Assembly: GCF_014681765.1 (NCBI RefSeq)
Contig: NZ_CP061500.1
Location: 1 to 64,000, forward strand
Direction: 5' to 3'
DNA length: 64,000 bases
Source: Roseicitreum antarcticum
Lineage (GTDB): Bacteria; Pseudomonadota; Alphaproteobacteria; Rhodobacterales; Rhodobacteraceae
Made by a program: the position numbers and the translations under genes. Positions 26,906-37,774 of the stretch are shown one piece after another; positions within the stretch are counted from its first letter, which is position 1; every line of letters starts with the position of its first letter. Under the pieces are notes generated by a model. It worked only from the letters and a program-made list of their open reading frames with translations. It was not told where the DNA came from and made no database searches.

Positions 26906-27748
26906 TCATCTCGAAATCTCCCCAGCCAACACGGCTCGGCCGTGTACCGCCAAGATCGCGGCGAATCTCTGACATCCGAACTGCCGGATCACGTCGGTGA
27001 CCCTGGCCTCGTAGCCAGCATGCCCGATCAAGCGACACAGGTCCGATGCGTGAAACTGACGGTTCGCGCTTGGCGCGGCCTGGATCTGTTCGAGCAATTC
27101 ACGCTCTTTTGGTTCAATCTTCCGCATCGGCGCTGGAGTAGGTTCCGAGCGCGGTGCGATCCCGGGCGCGGTGCGCCACCGGCGCATGAAGCCTAGCAAG
27201 AAGCCTGCAGGAACCCTGCCGTTGCCTCGCGTCCGGTTAAACGCGAGGAAGCGATCCCAGATCACTTGCGTGTCGACGTTCCAGCAGGGCAGTGCAGTCT
27301 TCGCTGCCTTGATCAAATTTGCCCAACAGGTCTGAAAAACGTTCGAGTTCGCGGTGATTTCAATCAGACCTGAGAATATAGTTTTGTTATTATTATCTCT
27401 AGATAGTGATGTGTCGCCCTCACCTGACACGAGATCATGGGTTTCCTCCTCTTCATCAAAGGCTGAGAACCGGAAGAGCCAAGGGGCAAATTTGCCGTTG
27501 GGTTTCTGGCGCACCAGCTCCAAGTCTGACGCTTCGAGTTCGCTCAGAAGGACCGTCAGATACTGGCGCGAGACGCCCATCTTCTCTGCCAAGACCGAGA
27601 GGGTGAAGGCGGCTGTCCCGCGCGACAACCCGTTGTAGCCCTCCTTCCAGGCGATACCATCGAGGATGAGAGTGGCAAGCTTGTGAGCGGATACGGAAAG
27701 ATCAGTCTGCGTTATACGTCGCAGTATCAAGCCGGTTGTGGGTTCCAT
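26906..27748 (-). CDS. winged-helix-like protein of duplicated module, copy B
   Basis: The 280-residue paralogue of the protein at 18742-19584, with the same start (MEPTTGLILRRITQTDLSVS), the same helix-turn-helix segment (LSVLAEKMGVSRQYLTVLLSELEASDL) and the same C-terminal block ending AVHGRAVLAGEISR. Differences are spread through the gene, with the region after residue 120 (acidic linker) the most variable, so both copies appear to be maintained under selection. Function unknown. It is the downstream gene of module B. Confidence 0.6.
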   Translation of the reverse strand: MEPTTGLILRRITQTDLSVSAHKLATLILDGIAWKEGYNGLSRGTAAFTLSVLAEKMGVSRQYLTVLLSELEASDLELVRQKPNGKFAPWLFRFSAFDEEEETHDLVSGEGDTSLSRDNNNKTIFSGLIEITANSNVFQTCWANLIKAAKTALPCWNVDTQVIWDRFLAFNRTRGNGRVPAGFLLGFMRRWRTAPGIAPRSEPTPAPMRKIEPKERELLEQIQAAPSANRQFHASDLCRLIGHAGYEARVTDVIRQFGCQRFAAILAVHGRAVLAGEISR

Positions 27749-27802
27749 GGTCGGGGTCTCCTGAGAGAACCGACGCCATGTCGTGAGACAACAACATTCT
27801 TG

Positions 27803-27879
27803 CCAGCAAAACAACTTTGCTGGTTGCGGGTGTTTGGACAGTGCGCTAGAAAATTCTTGTTCACGGATTTTTCTAGCGC
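27803..27879 (-). promoter_or_regulatory. conserved hairpin pair in the leader, copy B
   Basis: CCAGCAAA...TTTGCTGG is at 27803-27823, and GCGCTAGAAAA...TTTTTCTAGCGC with loop TTGTTCAC is at 27843-27879. The loop and outer stem equal those of copy A; the inner stem has changed but mostly still pairs. Confidence 0.6.
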
Positions 27880-27985
27880 GGCGTCAGGCTTCACGGTCTG
27901 GCGTCATTTCCTTTTTTGGGTTGATTGCACAGCCTCCGGTGCAGGGGTTTGCGAGATGCGGTCAGGAAACCTGGCGCTTGGTTGG

Positions 27986-28642
27986 TCAGTAGCGGACTTC
28001 TTCGGAACCGTAGTTCCCGGCGTGATCACGCCAGTCGACGAAGACAGATCGGTAGAAGTAGCTCCCGCATCCGTTCGGGATGGTCAGCCGAGACGCGGAC
28101 GGCACCTGGGCCACGCCGGACCTTGTCCAGCGATAGTCACCTTGAAGGCCGTATGATCCCAAGCGCGTCGAGTCGCTTCGATTGCAGTCGCCATCGCGAT
28201 TTTCGTTTTGACGGTACTGGATATGAAAAACGCGGATGCTCCGCACAAAGTCGAAAGCGTCGTCCGAGATGTCGATATCCGCTTGGACATCGGCCTGGAC
28301 GCGAAGCAATGGCGAGGAAGCCGCTTCCGAATGGATCAAGGGCGGATCACGGAACGTTATGTCATAGAGCCGCTCCATCGGCGACAGTGGCGCGGGCTCG
28401 TTGAAAGACGCTCCCATTGGACAGCGCCATATCTGCAAGGGCGGCTCGATCGGCCAGGGGGTGATCCGGCGAATGAAAACTGCCCGCGCGTGTGCGCAGG
28501 GCGCAGAGGCAGGCCATCCCCCGGCAAGGCACAAGAGGATCGCGCAGTCGACCTGATAGGCTTGGGCCGGAGCGGCCGAGCCCATAAGAGAGGATATGCT
28601 AATTGCCGCGGCGGCTGCCACGCTATGGACCATGTGCTTCAT
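27986..28642 (-). CDS. exported Cys-containing protein of duplicated module, copy B
   Basis: The 218-residue paralogue of the protein at 19825-20481. The signal peptide is MKHMVHSVAAAAAISISSLM with cleavage near AQA-YQVD. The Cys-rich opening of the mature protein (CAILLC, SAPCAH, WRCPMGAS) is unchanged. The middle region with VQADVQADIDISDDAFDFVRS and the end VFVDWRDHAGNYGSEEVRY are also conserved. The start at 28642 rather than 28723 is chosen because it begins the signal peptide and matches copy A. Confidence 0.6.
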   Translation of the reverse strand: MKHMVHSVAAAAAISISSLMGSAAPAQAYQVDCAILLCLAGGWPASAPCAHARAVFIRRITPWPIEPPLQIWRCPMGASFNEPAPLSPMERLYDITFRDPPLIHSEAASSPLLRVQADVQADIDISDDAFDFVRSIRVFHIQYRQNENRDGDCNRSDSTRLGSYGLQGDYRWTRSGVAQVPSASRLTIPNGCGSYFYRSVFVDWRDHAGNYGSEEVRY

Positions 28643-28763
28643 GATGCGACTCCATCTATAATGGTGCAGCGATACGAAACAACATAAACGATAGCAAGGA
28701 GATTTGATTGCGAGGGGCCGCAAGGCTCAATTTATCCGCTCACCGCCCTTTGGGATCCCGCAC

Positions 28764-28872
28764 GGCTTTGTTGATGGCGTGGATGCTCCTTCCTTTTGTG
28801 ATGGCTCTAACACTCACCACAATGGCACATTCCGATGCCGTCGGGAGGGGCATCCACGCCATCAACAAAGCC
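28764..28872. mobile_element. possible MITE (109 bp) with perfect 23-bp terminal repeats
   Basis: A 23-bp perfect inverted repeat (GGCTTTGTTGATGGCGTGGA and on) lies at 28764-28786 and 28850-28872. The GGCTTTGTTG start is typical of IS5-family ends. Nothing in the 63 bases between can code for a transposase, so it looks like a non-autonomous element. No target duplication is obvious. Confidence 0.55.
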
Positions 28873-28898
28873 CCTGGACGGTATAATTCGCCGCGGGA

Positions 28899-28912
28899 CT
28901 GATCGAGATCAG
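28899..28912. promoter_or_regulatory. Fnr-like operator upstream of the arginine deiminase operon
   Basis: CTGATCGAGATCAG is a perfect palindrome 95 bases before the first gene. It fits the TGAT-N4-ATCA core of Fnr/Dnr-type sites and is repeated at other promoters of this island. Confidence 0.6.
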
Positions 28913-29006
28913 CCAAACATCGCAGACATGCGCAGACAGTGACCAAAAGCGGCATGACGGCCAAGCGCCCGTCTCGCTGGTGTAACTGGCGAAAGGAACG
29001 TGCGAC

Positions 29007-30458
29007 ATGAGTTCTCACATCGATCCACAACCCGAAGACGACGCGGAGGTGCTCTCGTCGCGTTTCCCCACCGCCTATACGATCCTGTTTGCGCTGATCG
29101 TCTTGGTCGCCATACTGACGTGGATCATCCCCGCCGGTCAGTATGAGCGTATCGACGACGAGACTGTAGGCCGAACGATTGCTGTTGCGGGAACCTATGC
29201 AGAGGTTCCGTCGAATCCACAGGGGCTGTTTGACGTCCTTCTTGCGCCGATTGCGGGGTTTTACGACCCTGACAGCTATGCCGCCAACGCCATCGATGTG
29301 GCGCTCTTTGTTCTGTTCCTTGGTGGGTTTCTGGGTGTTGTGAACGCCACTGGCGCGATCGATACCGGCATCCGGGCTGCGATGACCCGCATGAAGGGGC
29401 GCGAGATTTGGATGATCCCCATCCTGATGGGGCTGTTTGCCGCTGGCGGTACGACCTATGGCATGGCCGAAGAAACACTGGCTTTTTATGCCATCCTGAT
29501 TCCAGTCATGATTGCCGCAGGATATGACGCGGTGACGGGTGTCGCCGTGATCCTGATCGGCGCAGGCATTGGCGTGCTGGGATCGACGATCAATCCCTTT
29601 GCGACTGTTATCGCATCTGATGCTGCTGGCATTCCCTTCACTGACGGGATTGTGCTGCGTCTGGTGCTGCTGATTGGCGGGCTGGCGATCTGCGCGGCCT
29701 ATGTAATGCGATATGCCAAGCGCGTAAAAGCCGATCCGGCGCACTCTGTCGTTGCCCATCAAATGGGTGCGCACCGACGTTTGTTCCTGAATGATGACAC
29801 CGCAAACGACGCCGATGATACCCTGTCCACGACGCAGAAAATCGTGCTGGTCCTGTTCGGACTGACCTTTGCCGTCATGATCTGGGGCGTCGCCTCACAA
29901 GAGTGGTGGATGGCGCAGATGGGTGGCTTGTTCCTCGGGGCTGCCATCGTCACCGGCGTTATCGCACGCTTAGGTGAAAAACGGCTGACCGGTAGCTTTG
30001 TCGACGGCGCGCGTGATTTGCTTGGCGTGGCCCTGGTCATCGGGTTGGCGCGCGGGATTGTCGTCATCATGGAGAACGGCCTGATTGCCGACACGATCCT
30101 GCACAGCGCCGAAAGCTCGCTCGGGGGCCTCGGCACGCTGGCCTTTATCAACGTCATGTTCTGGATCGAAGTCGGGATGAGCTTTTTTGTGCCCTCGTCC
30201 TCCGGTCTGGCTGTGCTGTCGATGCCAATCCTCGCGCCGCTCGCGGACTTTGCGGGCGTGGGCCGTGATTTGGTCGTCACCGCTTTTCAATCAGCCAACG
30301 GCCTGGTGAACCTGATCAACCCGACCTTCGCCGTGGTCATCGGGGGGCTCGCCATCGGGCGGGTGTCCTATGACCGCTGGCTTGTCTTTATATGGCCTCT
30401 GATGCTGATCCTCGTCGTTTTTACCAGCGTCGCAATCAGCATAGCCGCCATTCTTTAA
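29007..30458 (+). CDS. arcD: YfcC/ArcD-type amino-acid antiporter
   Basis: This 483-residue inner-membrane protein with about 12 hydrophobic segments belongs to the YfcC family (C4-dicarboxylate-carrier-like, DUF3360/DcuC superfamily). Family blocks include TAYTILFALIVLVAILTWIIPAGQY near the N-terminus, GGTTYGMAEETLAF, and SSSGLAVLSMPILAPLADF. It is the first gene of the arginine deiminase operon, so it most likely exchanges arginine for ornithine. That substrate is inferred from context; the sequence alone only places it in the YfcC family, not in the classic APC-type ArcD. A ribosome-binding site (GAAAGGAA) precedes the ATG, and a Fnr-like palindrome lies upstream. Confidence 0.8.
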   Translation: MSSHIDPQPEDDAEVLSSRFPTAYTILFALIVLVAILTWIIPAGQYERIDDETVGRTIAVAGTYAEVPSNPQGLFDVLLAPIAGFYDPDSYAANAIDVALFVLFLGGFLGVVNATGAIDTGIRAAMTRMKGREIWMIPILMGLFAAGGTTYGMAEETLAFYAILIPVMIAAGYDAVTGVAVILIGAGIGVLGSTINPFATVIASDAAGIPFTDGIVLRLVLLIGGLAICAAYVMRYAKRVKADPAHSVVAHQMGAHRRLFLNDDTANDADDTLSTTQKIVLVLFGLTFAVMIWGVASQEWWMAQMGGLFLGAAIVTGVIARLGEKRLTGSFVDGARDLLGVALVIGLARGIVVIMENGLIADTILHSAESSLGGLGTLAFINVMFWIEVGMSFFVPSSSGLAVLSMPILAPLADFAGVGRDLVVTAFQSANGLVNLINPTFAVVIGGLAIGRVSYDRWLVFIWPLMLILVVFTSVAISIAAIL

Positions 30459-30473
30459 TCGAAAGGAAATACC

Positions 30474-31703
30474 ATGTCCGATCAACCCCTTGGCGTTCAT
30501 TCCGAATCCGGCAAATTGCGGCAGGTCATCGTCTGTCGTCCTGGTCTGGCGCATCGGCGTCTGACCCCTGACAATGCCTCAGAGCTGCTGTTCGACGATG
30601 TGTTCTGGGTTAAGCAGGCGCAGAAAGATCACGATGATTTTTCTGAAACCATGCGCGGCGAAGGTGTCGAGGTGCTGGAAACCGGCGCGATGCTGGCAGA
30701 GACGCTGGAGATCAAAGAGGCCCGGAAGTGGATTTTGGACCACCGCATCGCCGCGATCCATGTAGGTGTCGGCATGCGCCATGAATTACGCGATTGGATG
30801 GACGATCTGCCGGGCGAGGAACTGTCGAAGTGGCTGATCGGCGGTCTGACGGTCAAGGATGTCCCGTTTGATACTGAGAGCATGTTTGGCGCCTACCTCG
30901 GTCATCACGGCTTTATCCTGCCGCCGCTGCCGAATTTTCTGTTCACCCGCGACAACTCGGCCTGGATCTTTGGCGGTGTGACGCTCAATCCGATGTATTG
31001 GCAGGCGCGCCGCCCCGAGACGCTACTGACGGCGGCGATCTATCGCTACCATCCCAAATTTGCGGGCAAGGTCGATGTGATCTGGGGCGATCCGCTGGCC
31101 GATCACGGTCTTGCCACGGTTGAGGGTGGCGATGTCATGCCGCTCGGAAACGGCCTTGTCCTGATCGGCATGGGTGAGCGGACCTCGCCGCAAGGTGTCG
31201 GTCTGCTGGCAGGGGCATTGTTCGATCAAGGTCGCGCAGAGCGGGTCATCGCCTGCGAAATGCCAAAATCTCGCGCCGCGATGCATCTGGACACGGTGTT
31301 CACATTTTGTGGCGGCGATGTCGTCACGGCCTTCAAGGAGGTCGCGGACGAAATGACCTGCTATGATCTGCACCCCGGAGAGGGTGACAAGCCGCTTAGG
31401 ATGCACCACGACAAACGCCCGATGTTTGATGTGGTTGCCGATGCCATGGGGTTCAAGAAACTGAACGTCGTGCCCACCGGCGGCAGTGACCCGTTCGAAC
31501 AATCACGCGAACAGTGGAACGATGGCAACAACGTGCTGGCACTGCGACCCGGCGTCGTCATGGGCTACGACCGCAACGACGACACCAACGCGGCCTTGCG
31601 CGCTGAAGGTATTGAGGTGCTGGAAATGCCTGGTGCCGAACTGGGCCGCGGCAGAGGCGGCAGCCGCTGCATGTCCTGCCCCACAATCCGCGACGCAGTG
31701 TAA
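30474..31703 (+). CDS. arcA: arginine deiminase
   Basis: This 409-residue enzyme hydrolyses arginine to citrulline and ammonia, step one of the arginine deiminase pathway. The nucleophile is Cys399 in GGSRCMSCP at the C-terminus. The guanidine-binding and catalytic blocks are present ([38 protein letters not shown] with the catalytic His). Length is normal. It follows the transporter by 15 bases and precedes arcB by 12, so the genes form one operon. The ammonia released counters acid stress. Confidence 0.95.
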   Translation: MSDQPLGVHSESGKLRQVIVCRPGLAHRRLTPDNASELLFDDVFWVKQAQKDHDDFSETMRGEGVEVLETGAMLAETLEIKEARKWILDHRIAAIHVGVGMRHELRDWMDDLPGEELSKWLIGGLTVKDVPFDTESMFGAYLGHHGFILPPLPNFLFTRDNSAWIFGGVTLNPMYWQARRPETLLTAAIYRYHPKFAGKVDVIWGDPLADHGLATVEGGDVMPLGNGLVLIGMGERTSPQGVGLLAGALFDQGRAERVIACEMPKSRAAMHLDTVFTFCGGDVVTAFKEVADEMTCYDLHPGEGDKPLRMHHDKRPMFDVVADAMGFKKLNVVPTGGSDPFEQSREQWNDGNNVLALRPGVVMGYDRNDDTNAALRAEGIEVLEMPGAELGRGRGGSRCMSCPTIRDAV

Positions 31704-31715
31704 GGAGACGACACA

Positions 31716-32717
31716 ATGGCTTTCAATCTTAAGAACCGCCACTTTTTGACTTTGCGGGATTTTTCCCCCGCCGAAATTGGGTTTCTTCTAAAACTCTCTG
31801 CTGATCTCAAGTCGGCCAAATATGCCGGCACCGAAGTCGAAACGCTGAAGGGTAAGGAAATTGCACTGATCTTCGAAAAGGACAGCACCCGAACGCGGGT
31901 CGGGTTCGAGGTGGCAGCCCACGATCAAGGGGCGACGGTCACGTATCTTGGACCTTCCGGAACGCACATCGGAGGCAAGGAATCCGTCAAGGACACTGCT
32001 CGTGTTCTGGGACGGGTCTATGATGCGATCGAATACCGCGGCTTTGGACAGAAGATCGTGCAGGAACTGGCCGACTGGTCCGGCGTGCCGGTCTATAACG
32101 GGCTGACGGACGAATTTCATCCAACTCAAATTCTGGCCGATTTTTTGACCATGCAGGAACACTCGGACAAACCCTTACGCCAAATCTCCTATTGTTTCAT
32201 GGGCGACGCGGGCAACAACATGGGCTTCAGTCTGTTGTTGGGCGGGGCCAAGATGGGTATGGATGTGCGCCTTTGCGCACCAAAATCGCTCTGGCCAGAT
32301 CAGTCCTTTCAGGACGAGGCCGAGGGCATCGCCGCCGAAACCGGCGCGCGGATCACCATCACCGAAGACGTGGATCAGGCCGTCAAGGATGCCGATTTTC
32401 TGTATACCGATGTCTGGGTGTCGATGGGCGAAAGCACAGATAAATGGGCCGAACGTATCGAGCTACTCAAGCCCTATCAGATCAACGCCGATGTGATGGC
32501 AAAAACTGGCAATCCGCGGACCAGGTTCATGCACTGCCTGCCTGCCTTCCACAACACTGACACAGATGTCGGAAAGGAGATCGAGGAAAAATTCGGCCTG
32601 ACCGCGATGGAGGTCACCGACGAGGTCTTTGAAAGTGCGGCGTCCATCGTCTTTGATCAGGCGGAAAACCGGATGCACACAATCAAGGCGGTTCTTGTCG
32701 CTACGTTGGGGGGCTGA
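31716..32717 (+). CDS. arcB: ornithine carbamoyltransferase, catabolic
   Basis: This 333-residue enzyme splits citrulline with phosphate into ornithine and carbamoyl phosphate, here in the catabolic direction. The carbamoyl-phosphate site STRTR is at 57-61, the second motif FHPTQILAD in the middle, and HCLPA from His273 binds ornithine. All active-site motifs are intact. The catabolic role follows from position between arcA and arcC. Confidence 0.95.
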   Translation: MAFNLKNRHFLTLRDFSPAEIGFLLKLSADLKSAKYAGTEVETLKGKEIALIFEKDSTRTRVGFEVAAHDQGATVTYLGPSGTHIGGKESVKDTARVLGRVYDAIEYRGFGQKIVQELADWSGVPVYNGLTDEFHPTQILADFLTMQEHSDKPLRQISYCFMGDAGNNMGFSLLLGGAKMGMDVRLCAPKSLWPDQSFQDEAEGIAAETGARITITEDVDQAVKDADFLYTDVWVSMGESTDKWAERIELLKPYQINADVMAKTGNPRTRFMHCLPAFHNTDTDVGKEIEEKFGLTAMEVTDEVFESAASIVFDQAENRMHTIKAVLVATLGG

Positions 32718-32720
32718 TCC

Positions 32721-33653
32721 ATGCTTGTCGTCGCAGCCCTTGGCGGGAACGCCCTGTTGACACGCGGTCAGCCGCTGACCGCGCAAAATCAGCGCGCCAA
32801 TGCCCGAAAGGCCGCGATCGCCTTGGCCGAGATCGTCCGTGGGGGGCACAAGCTGGTGGTCACCCATGGCAATGGTCCGCAGATCGGCCTGTTGGCGCTA
32901 AAAGGCGCAACCTACAAACCCGACGAGGCTTATCCGCTGGATGTTTTGGGGGCCGAAAGCGGCGGCATGATCGGCTATATCATCGAGCAGGAATTGGAAA
33001 ATGCCCTTGATCATAAGTATCCGGTTGCCACGCTGCTGACGCAGATACTGGTAGACGCCAAAGATCCGGCGTTTCAGAACCCGACCAAGTTTATTGGACC
33101 GGTTTATGAGCGAGAAGAGGCCGAGATGCGCGCCAAGGCTGGTGGCTGGTCTATCGCGCCCGACGGCGACAAATGGCGGCGCGTTGTGGCCTCGCCCCTC
33201 CCTCAGGAAATTCCTGATATGGGCGTACTGCGGCTGTTGCTGGAGCACGGCGTGATCGTGATCTGCACCGGCGGCGGCGGCATCCCGGTGGTGCGACAAG
33301 CGGACGGTAGCCTGATCGGCATCGAGGCGGTGATCGACAAGGACGCCGCCAGCGCACTTCTGGCACAAGAATTGAAGGCCGATGCGCTGTTGCTGCTGAC
33401 GGACGTCGCTGCAGTGATGCAGGATTTTGGCACGGATGAGCAACGCGAAATTGGAGCGATTGCGCCAGAGGACGCGCTGCAACTGGATCTGCCAGCTGGT
33501 TCTATGGGTCCGAAGGTCACCGCCGCCGCCGCCTTCGCGGCGGGTGGTGGCTTGGGCGGGATCGGGCGACTGGATCAGGCTGCAGACATTCTGGCGGGCC
33601 GTGCGGGGACGCGCATCTCTCTGCAACACAATAAGGAGGTAAAAAATGGATGA
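32721..33653 (+). CDS. arcC: carbamate kinase
   Basis: This 310-residue amino-acid-kinase-fold enzyme makes ATP from carbamoyl phosphate and ADP, the energy-yielding step of the pathway. It starts at the ATG 32721, with the phosphate loop ALGGNALL at residues 6-13. The middle carries THGNGPQIGLL, and the C-terminal half has VICTGGGGIPVV and the aspartate block VIDKDAASALLA. It ends eight bases inside hdeD. Length and motifs are normal. Confidence 0.95.
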   Translation: MLVVAALGGNALLTRGQPLTAQNQRANARKAAIALAEIVRGGHKLVVTHGNGPQIGLLALKGATYKPDEAYPLDVLGAESGGMIGYIIEQELENALDHKYPVATLLTQILVDAKDPAFQNPTKFIGPVYEREEAEMRAKAGGWSIAPDGDKWRRVVASPLPQEIPDMGVLRLLLEHGVIVICTGGGGIPVVRQADGSLIGIEAVIDKDAASALLAQELKADALLLLTDVAAVMQDFGTDEQREIGAIAPEDALQLDLPAGSMGPKVTAAAAFAAGGGLGGIGRLDQAADILAGRAGTRISLQHNKEVKNG

Positions 33654-34206
33654 CCTGACAGGTTTCCTGCAACGCAACTGGTGGCTTTTCTTGCTGCGCG
33701 GGGTTGCCGCCATCGTGTTCGGGATCGCTGCCTTCGTCTGGCCAGGGCTGACGCTCACGATGCTGATCGCGCTGTTTGGCGCCTATGTCCTGATCGACGG
33801 CATCTTTGGGCTGGTCCAATCGATCCGCGACAGGAATCGCCTTTCGCTCTGGTGGCTCTGGGCGCTCGAAGGGATTCTGGGTATCGTTGTCGGCGTATTG
33901 ACGTTCGTGGCGCCCGGTGTAACCGCGTTTATCCTGCTGATGTTCATCGCGGCATGGGCGATCGTCGGGGGCGCCCTGAGGATTGTGATGGCAATCCGTT
34001 TGCGTCGCGAAATTCACGGTGAGTGGTTTCTGGTTGCAGGCGGCGTCATGTCTGTCTTGTTCGGTGTGCTGCTGTTCATCGTTCCGGGTGCGGGAATTTT
34101 GTCGATCATCTGGATTATCGGCATGTATTCGATAGTGTTCGGCGTACTATTTATCGCACTGTCCCTTCGTTTACGCCGTGAAAAACCCGCCCGTGTGTCG
34201 GCATGA
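33646..34206 (+). CDS. hdeD: HdeD family acid-resistance membrane protein
   Basis: This 186-residue protein has about six hydrophobic helices arranged as three repeats of the DUF308 unit. Examples are WWLFLLRGVAAIVFGIAAF, then LWWLWALEGILGIVVGVLTF, then EWFLVAGGVMSVLFGVLLF. HdeD proteins sit in the inner membrane and protect cells at acid pH by an unknown mechanism. The gene overlaps the end of arcC by eight bases, so it belongs to the arc operon and to its acid-stress theme. Confidence 0.85.
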   Translation: MDDLTGFLQRNWWLFLLRGVAAIVFGIAAFVWPGLTLTMLIALFGAYVLIDGIFGLVQSIRDRNRLSLWWLWALEGILGIVVGVLTFVAPGVTAFILLMFIAAWAIVGGALRIVMAIRLRREIHGEWFLVAGGVMSVLFGVLLFIVPGAGILSIIWIIGMYSIVFGVLFIALSLRLRREKPARVSA

Positions 34207-34381
34207 TGACTGAAAGTTCCTTAGAGCCAAAAAGCGGAACTTACATGATCCAAGTCCGCGATGAGTGTGTGATCGTCACCGGAAGCGTTGCTGAAATCAG
34301 GTGCGGTTACGCGCTCTCGAACATTCCATCTTCATCGACGGGTGTCAGTGCTCGGTCGACCAAGAACCGTCGGCGGTTTAA

Positions 34382-36179
<1,798 letters not shown>

Positions 36180-36183
<4 letters not shown>

Positions 36184-36464
36184 CGGATCCAACACGTAAA
36201 CAGACCGACCAGATCGGTCGGGAGGCCGCCCGCAAGAAAGCCGCGCGCGACAATCCCGGCCCTAGCCCCCTGCGCGGGATCGGGGTCTTCGGGATGATCG
36301 GCTGGGCCGTGGCGGTACCGACCGTCGGCGGGGCGTTCCTTGGTCTCTGGCTGGACCGCATTTCACCACAGGAGTTTTCATGGACGATCGCGTTGATCCT
36401 TGGCGGTGTCGTGATCGGCGGGTTTCTCGCATGGACTTGGATCGACAGGGAGAAAGGCGAATGA
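36180..36464 (+). CDS. atpQ: N-ATPase accessory protein AtpQ (AtpI-like)
   Basis: A 94-residue membrane protein with two helices (GVFGMIGWAVAVPTVGGAFLGL and IALILGGVVIGGFLAWTWID) after a basic N-terminus. This matches AtpQ, one of two small subunits peculiar to N-ATPase operons and probably involved in c-ring assembly or Na+/Mg2+ handling. It overlaps both neighbours by ATGA. Confidence 0.82.
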
Positions 36465-36781
36465 TTTTGCTAAATTTCGATTACACCCTCTTTGGTTTCG
36501 GCCTGTTGGCCGGAACGGTTGCCACCGCGCTTTACTTCGCCGGACTGGCGTGGGGAATGCGGTTGGCCCTGCGGACCGCGCGACCCGTTGCAGTGCTGCT
36601 GCCGAGTGCCGCAATCCGCATCGCGCTGTTGATCGGCGCGGGGTTCTGGATCTCGCAATCGGGCGCAGTGGCGCTCGTGGGTTTTGCACTGGCATTTCTG
36701 GTGGTTCGATTTGTTGTGACGAGCGCCTTGCGGTCCCCTACGGGCGCGACGGTCATGCACGCCACCAAGGAGGTGACGTGA
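36461..36781 (+). CDS. atpR: N-ATPase accessory protein AtpR
   Basis: A 106-residue membrane protein with three predicted helices (FGFGLLAGTVATALYFAGLAW, then AAIRIALLIGAGFWISQ, then VALVGFALAFLVVRFVV). The arginine at the start of helix two and the position between atpQ and atpB identify it as AtpR, the second marker subunit of N-ATPases. It may interact with the c subunit during assembly. The ATG at 36461 overlaps the stop of atpQ. Confidence 0.85.
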   Translation: MILLNFDYTLFGFGLLAGTVATALYFAGLAWGMRLALRTARPVAVLLPSAAIRIALLIGAGFWISQSGAVALVGFALAFLVVRFVVTSALRSPTGATVMHATKEVT

Positions 36782-37485
36782 TGGAAATGACACCGGACGA
36801 CACCATCGTATTTGTGCTTGGCGGTTTTGCAATCAACGCAACGATCCTGTTCACATGGGTCGTCATGGCGATCCTGACGCTTTCGTCGATCCTGATCACC
36901 CGCAATCTGCGCCCCGATGTGCCGCCAGACCGCTGGCGCACCACGCTGGAGGCCATCGTACTGACCATTCAGGGCCAGATCGACGAGATCAGCACACGCC
37001 CGGACCGCCGGTTGCTGTATTTTTCCGGGACGCTGTTTTTGTTCATCATCACGTGCAACCTGCTGATGATCGTGCCCGGTTGGCGCTCACCCACCGGATC
37101 GCTGTCAACAACCGCCGCCCTTGCCTTGGCGGTTCTGGTTGCCGTGCCAATCTTCGGGATCGGGAGCCGTGGCATCGGCGGGTACCTGCACAGCTACATC
37201 GAGCCGAATGTCATCATGCTGCCGTTCAACATCATCGGTGAGTTTTCGCGCGGCATTTCACTGGCCATCCGTCTCTACGGAAACGTCATGAGCGGCGCAG
37301 TGATCGGCGCCATCCTGCTGAGTGTTGCACCGTTCTTCTTCCCTGTGGTGATGGACATGCTGGGCCTGCTGACCGGCGTGATTCAAGCTTACATCTTCGC
37401 CATCCTTGCGACGGTTTACATCTCGTCGACCACAGCAGCCCCCGATTCCAAACCCGATTCCACGACTGCGAAGGAAACAACATGA
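36781..37485 (+). CDS. atpB: N-ATPase subunit a
   Basis: A 234-residue integral membrane stator with five to six helices. The essential arginine is in the penultimate helix, in SRGISLAIRLYGNVMSGAV (the R of AIRLYGN). It forms the ion half-channels against the c-ring. The ATG at 36781 shares one base with the atpR stop; its own end overlaps atpE. Length is normal for the short N-ATPase form. Confidence 0.92.
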   Translation: MEMTPDDTIVFVLGGFAINATILFTWVVMAILTLSSILITRNLRPDVPPDRWRTTLEAIVLTIQGQIDEISTRPDRRLLYFSGTLFLFIITCNLLMIVPGWRSPTGSLSTTAALALAVLVAVPIFGIGSRGIGGYLHSYIEPNVIMLPFNIIGEFSRGISLAIRLYGNVMSGAVIGAILLSVAPFFFPVVMDMLGLLTGVIQAYIFAILATVYISSTTAAPDSKPDSTTAKETT

Positions 37486-37772
37486 CCGATCTTGGCATTA
37501 TCGCCGCAATTTCGATATTCACCGCCGGACTGACTGTGTCATTCGGTGCACTTGGACCCGCATTGGGCGAAGGCCGTGCTGCGGCAAGTGCGATGTCTTC
37601 CATCGCACAACAGCCCGATGCCGCATCGACCCTGTCGCGCACACTGTTCGTCAGCCTTGCGATGATCGAATCCACCGCCATCTACTGCTTTGTTGTCGCC
37701 ATGATCCTGCTGTTCGCAAATCCATTCTGGAACGCGGCACTTGAGGCGGCGGCGCAAGGTGCGGGTGGCTGA
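37482..37772 (+). CDS. atpE: N-ATPase subunit c with Na+-type ligands
   Basis: A 96-residue hairpin of two membrane helices. Helix two carries the ion-binding Glu63 in MIESTAIY; Glu-Ser-Thr is the Na+-binding signature of Na+-ATP synthases. Helix one carries Glu30 in GPALGEG, at the place where Na+ enzymes such as that of Ilyobacter have Gln32. The double carboxylate is typical of N-ATPases. The ring probably moves Na+, but H+ cannot be excluded from sequence. Confidence 0.92.
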   Translation: MTDLGIIAAISIFTAGLTVSFGALGPALGEGRAAASAMSSIAQQPDAASTLSRTLFVSLAMIESTAIYCFVVAMILLFANPFWNAALEAAAQGAGG

Positions 37773-37774
37773 GC

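Larger units (their letters stand above)
26906..28706 (-). repeat. duplicated two-gene module, copy B
   Basis: Same gene order, spacing and promoter as copy A (18742-20545), about 8.2 kb away in direct orientation. Similarity fades just after GCAAGGAGATTT near 28705. Confidence 0.75.

Noticed and set aside
28740-29774. A 344-codon minus-strand frame opposite the transporter and its promoter
   Set aside because: Its apparent protein is full of His/Gln/Asp repeats typical of antisense reading, and it crosses the Fnr-like site and the possible MITE.
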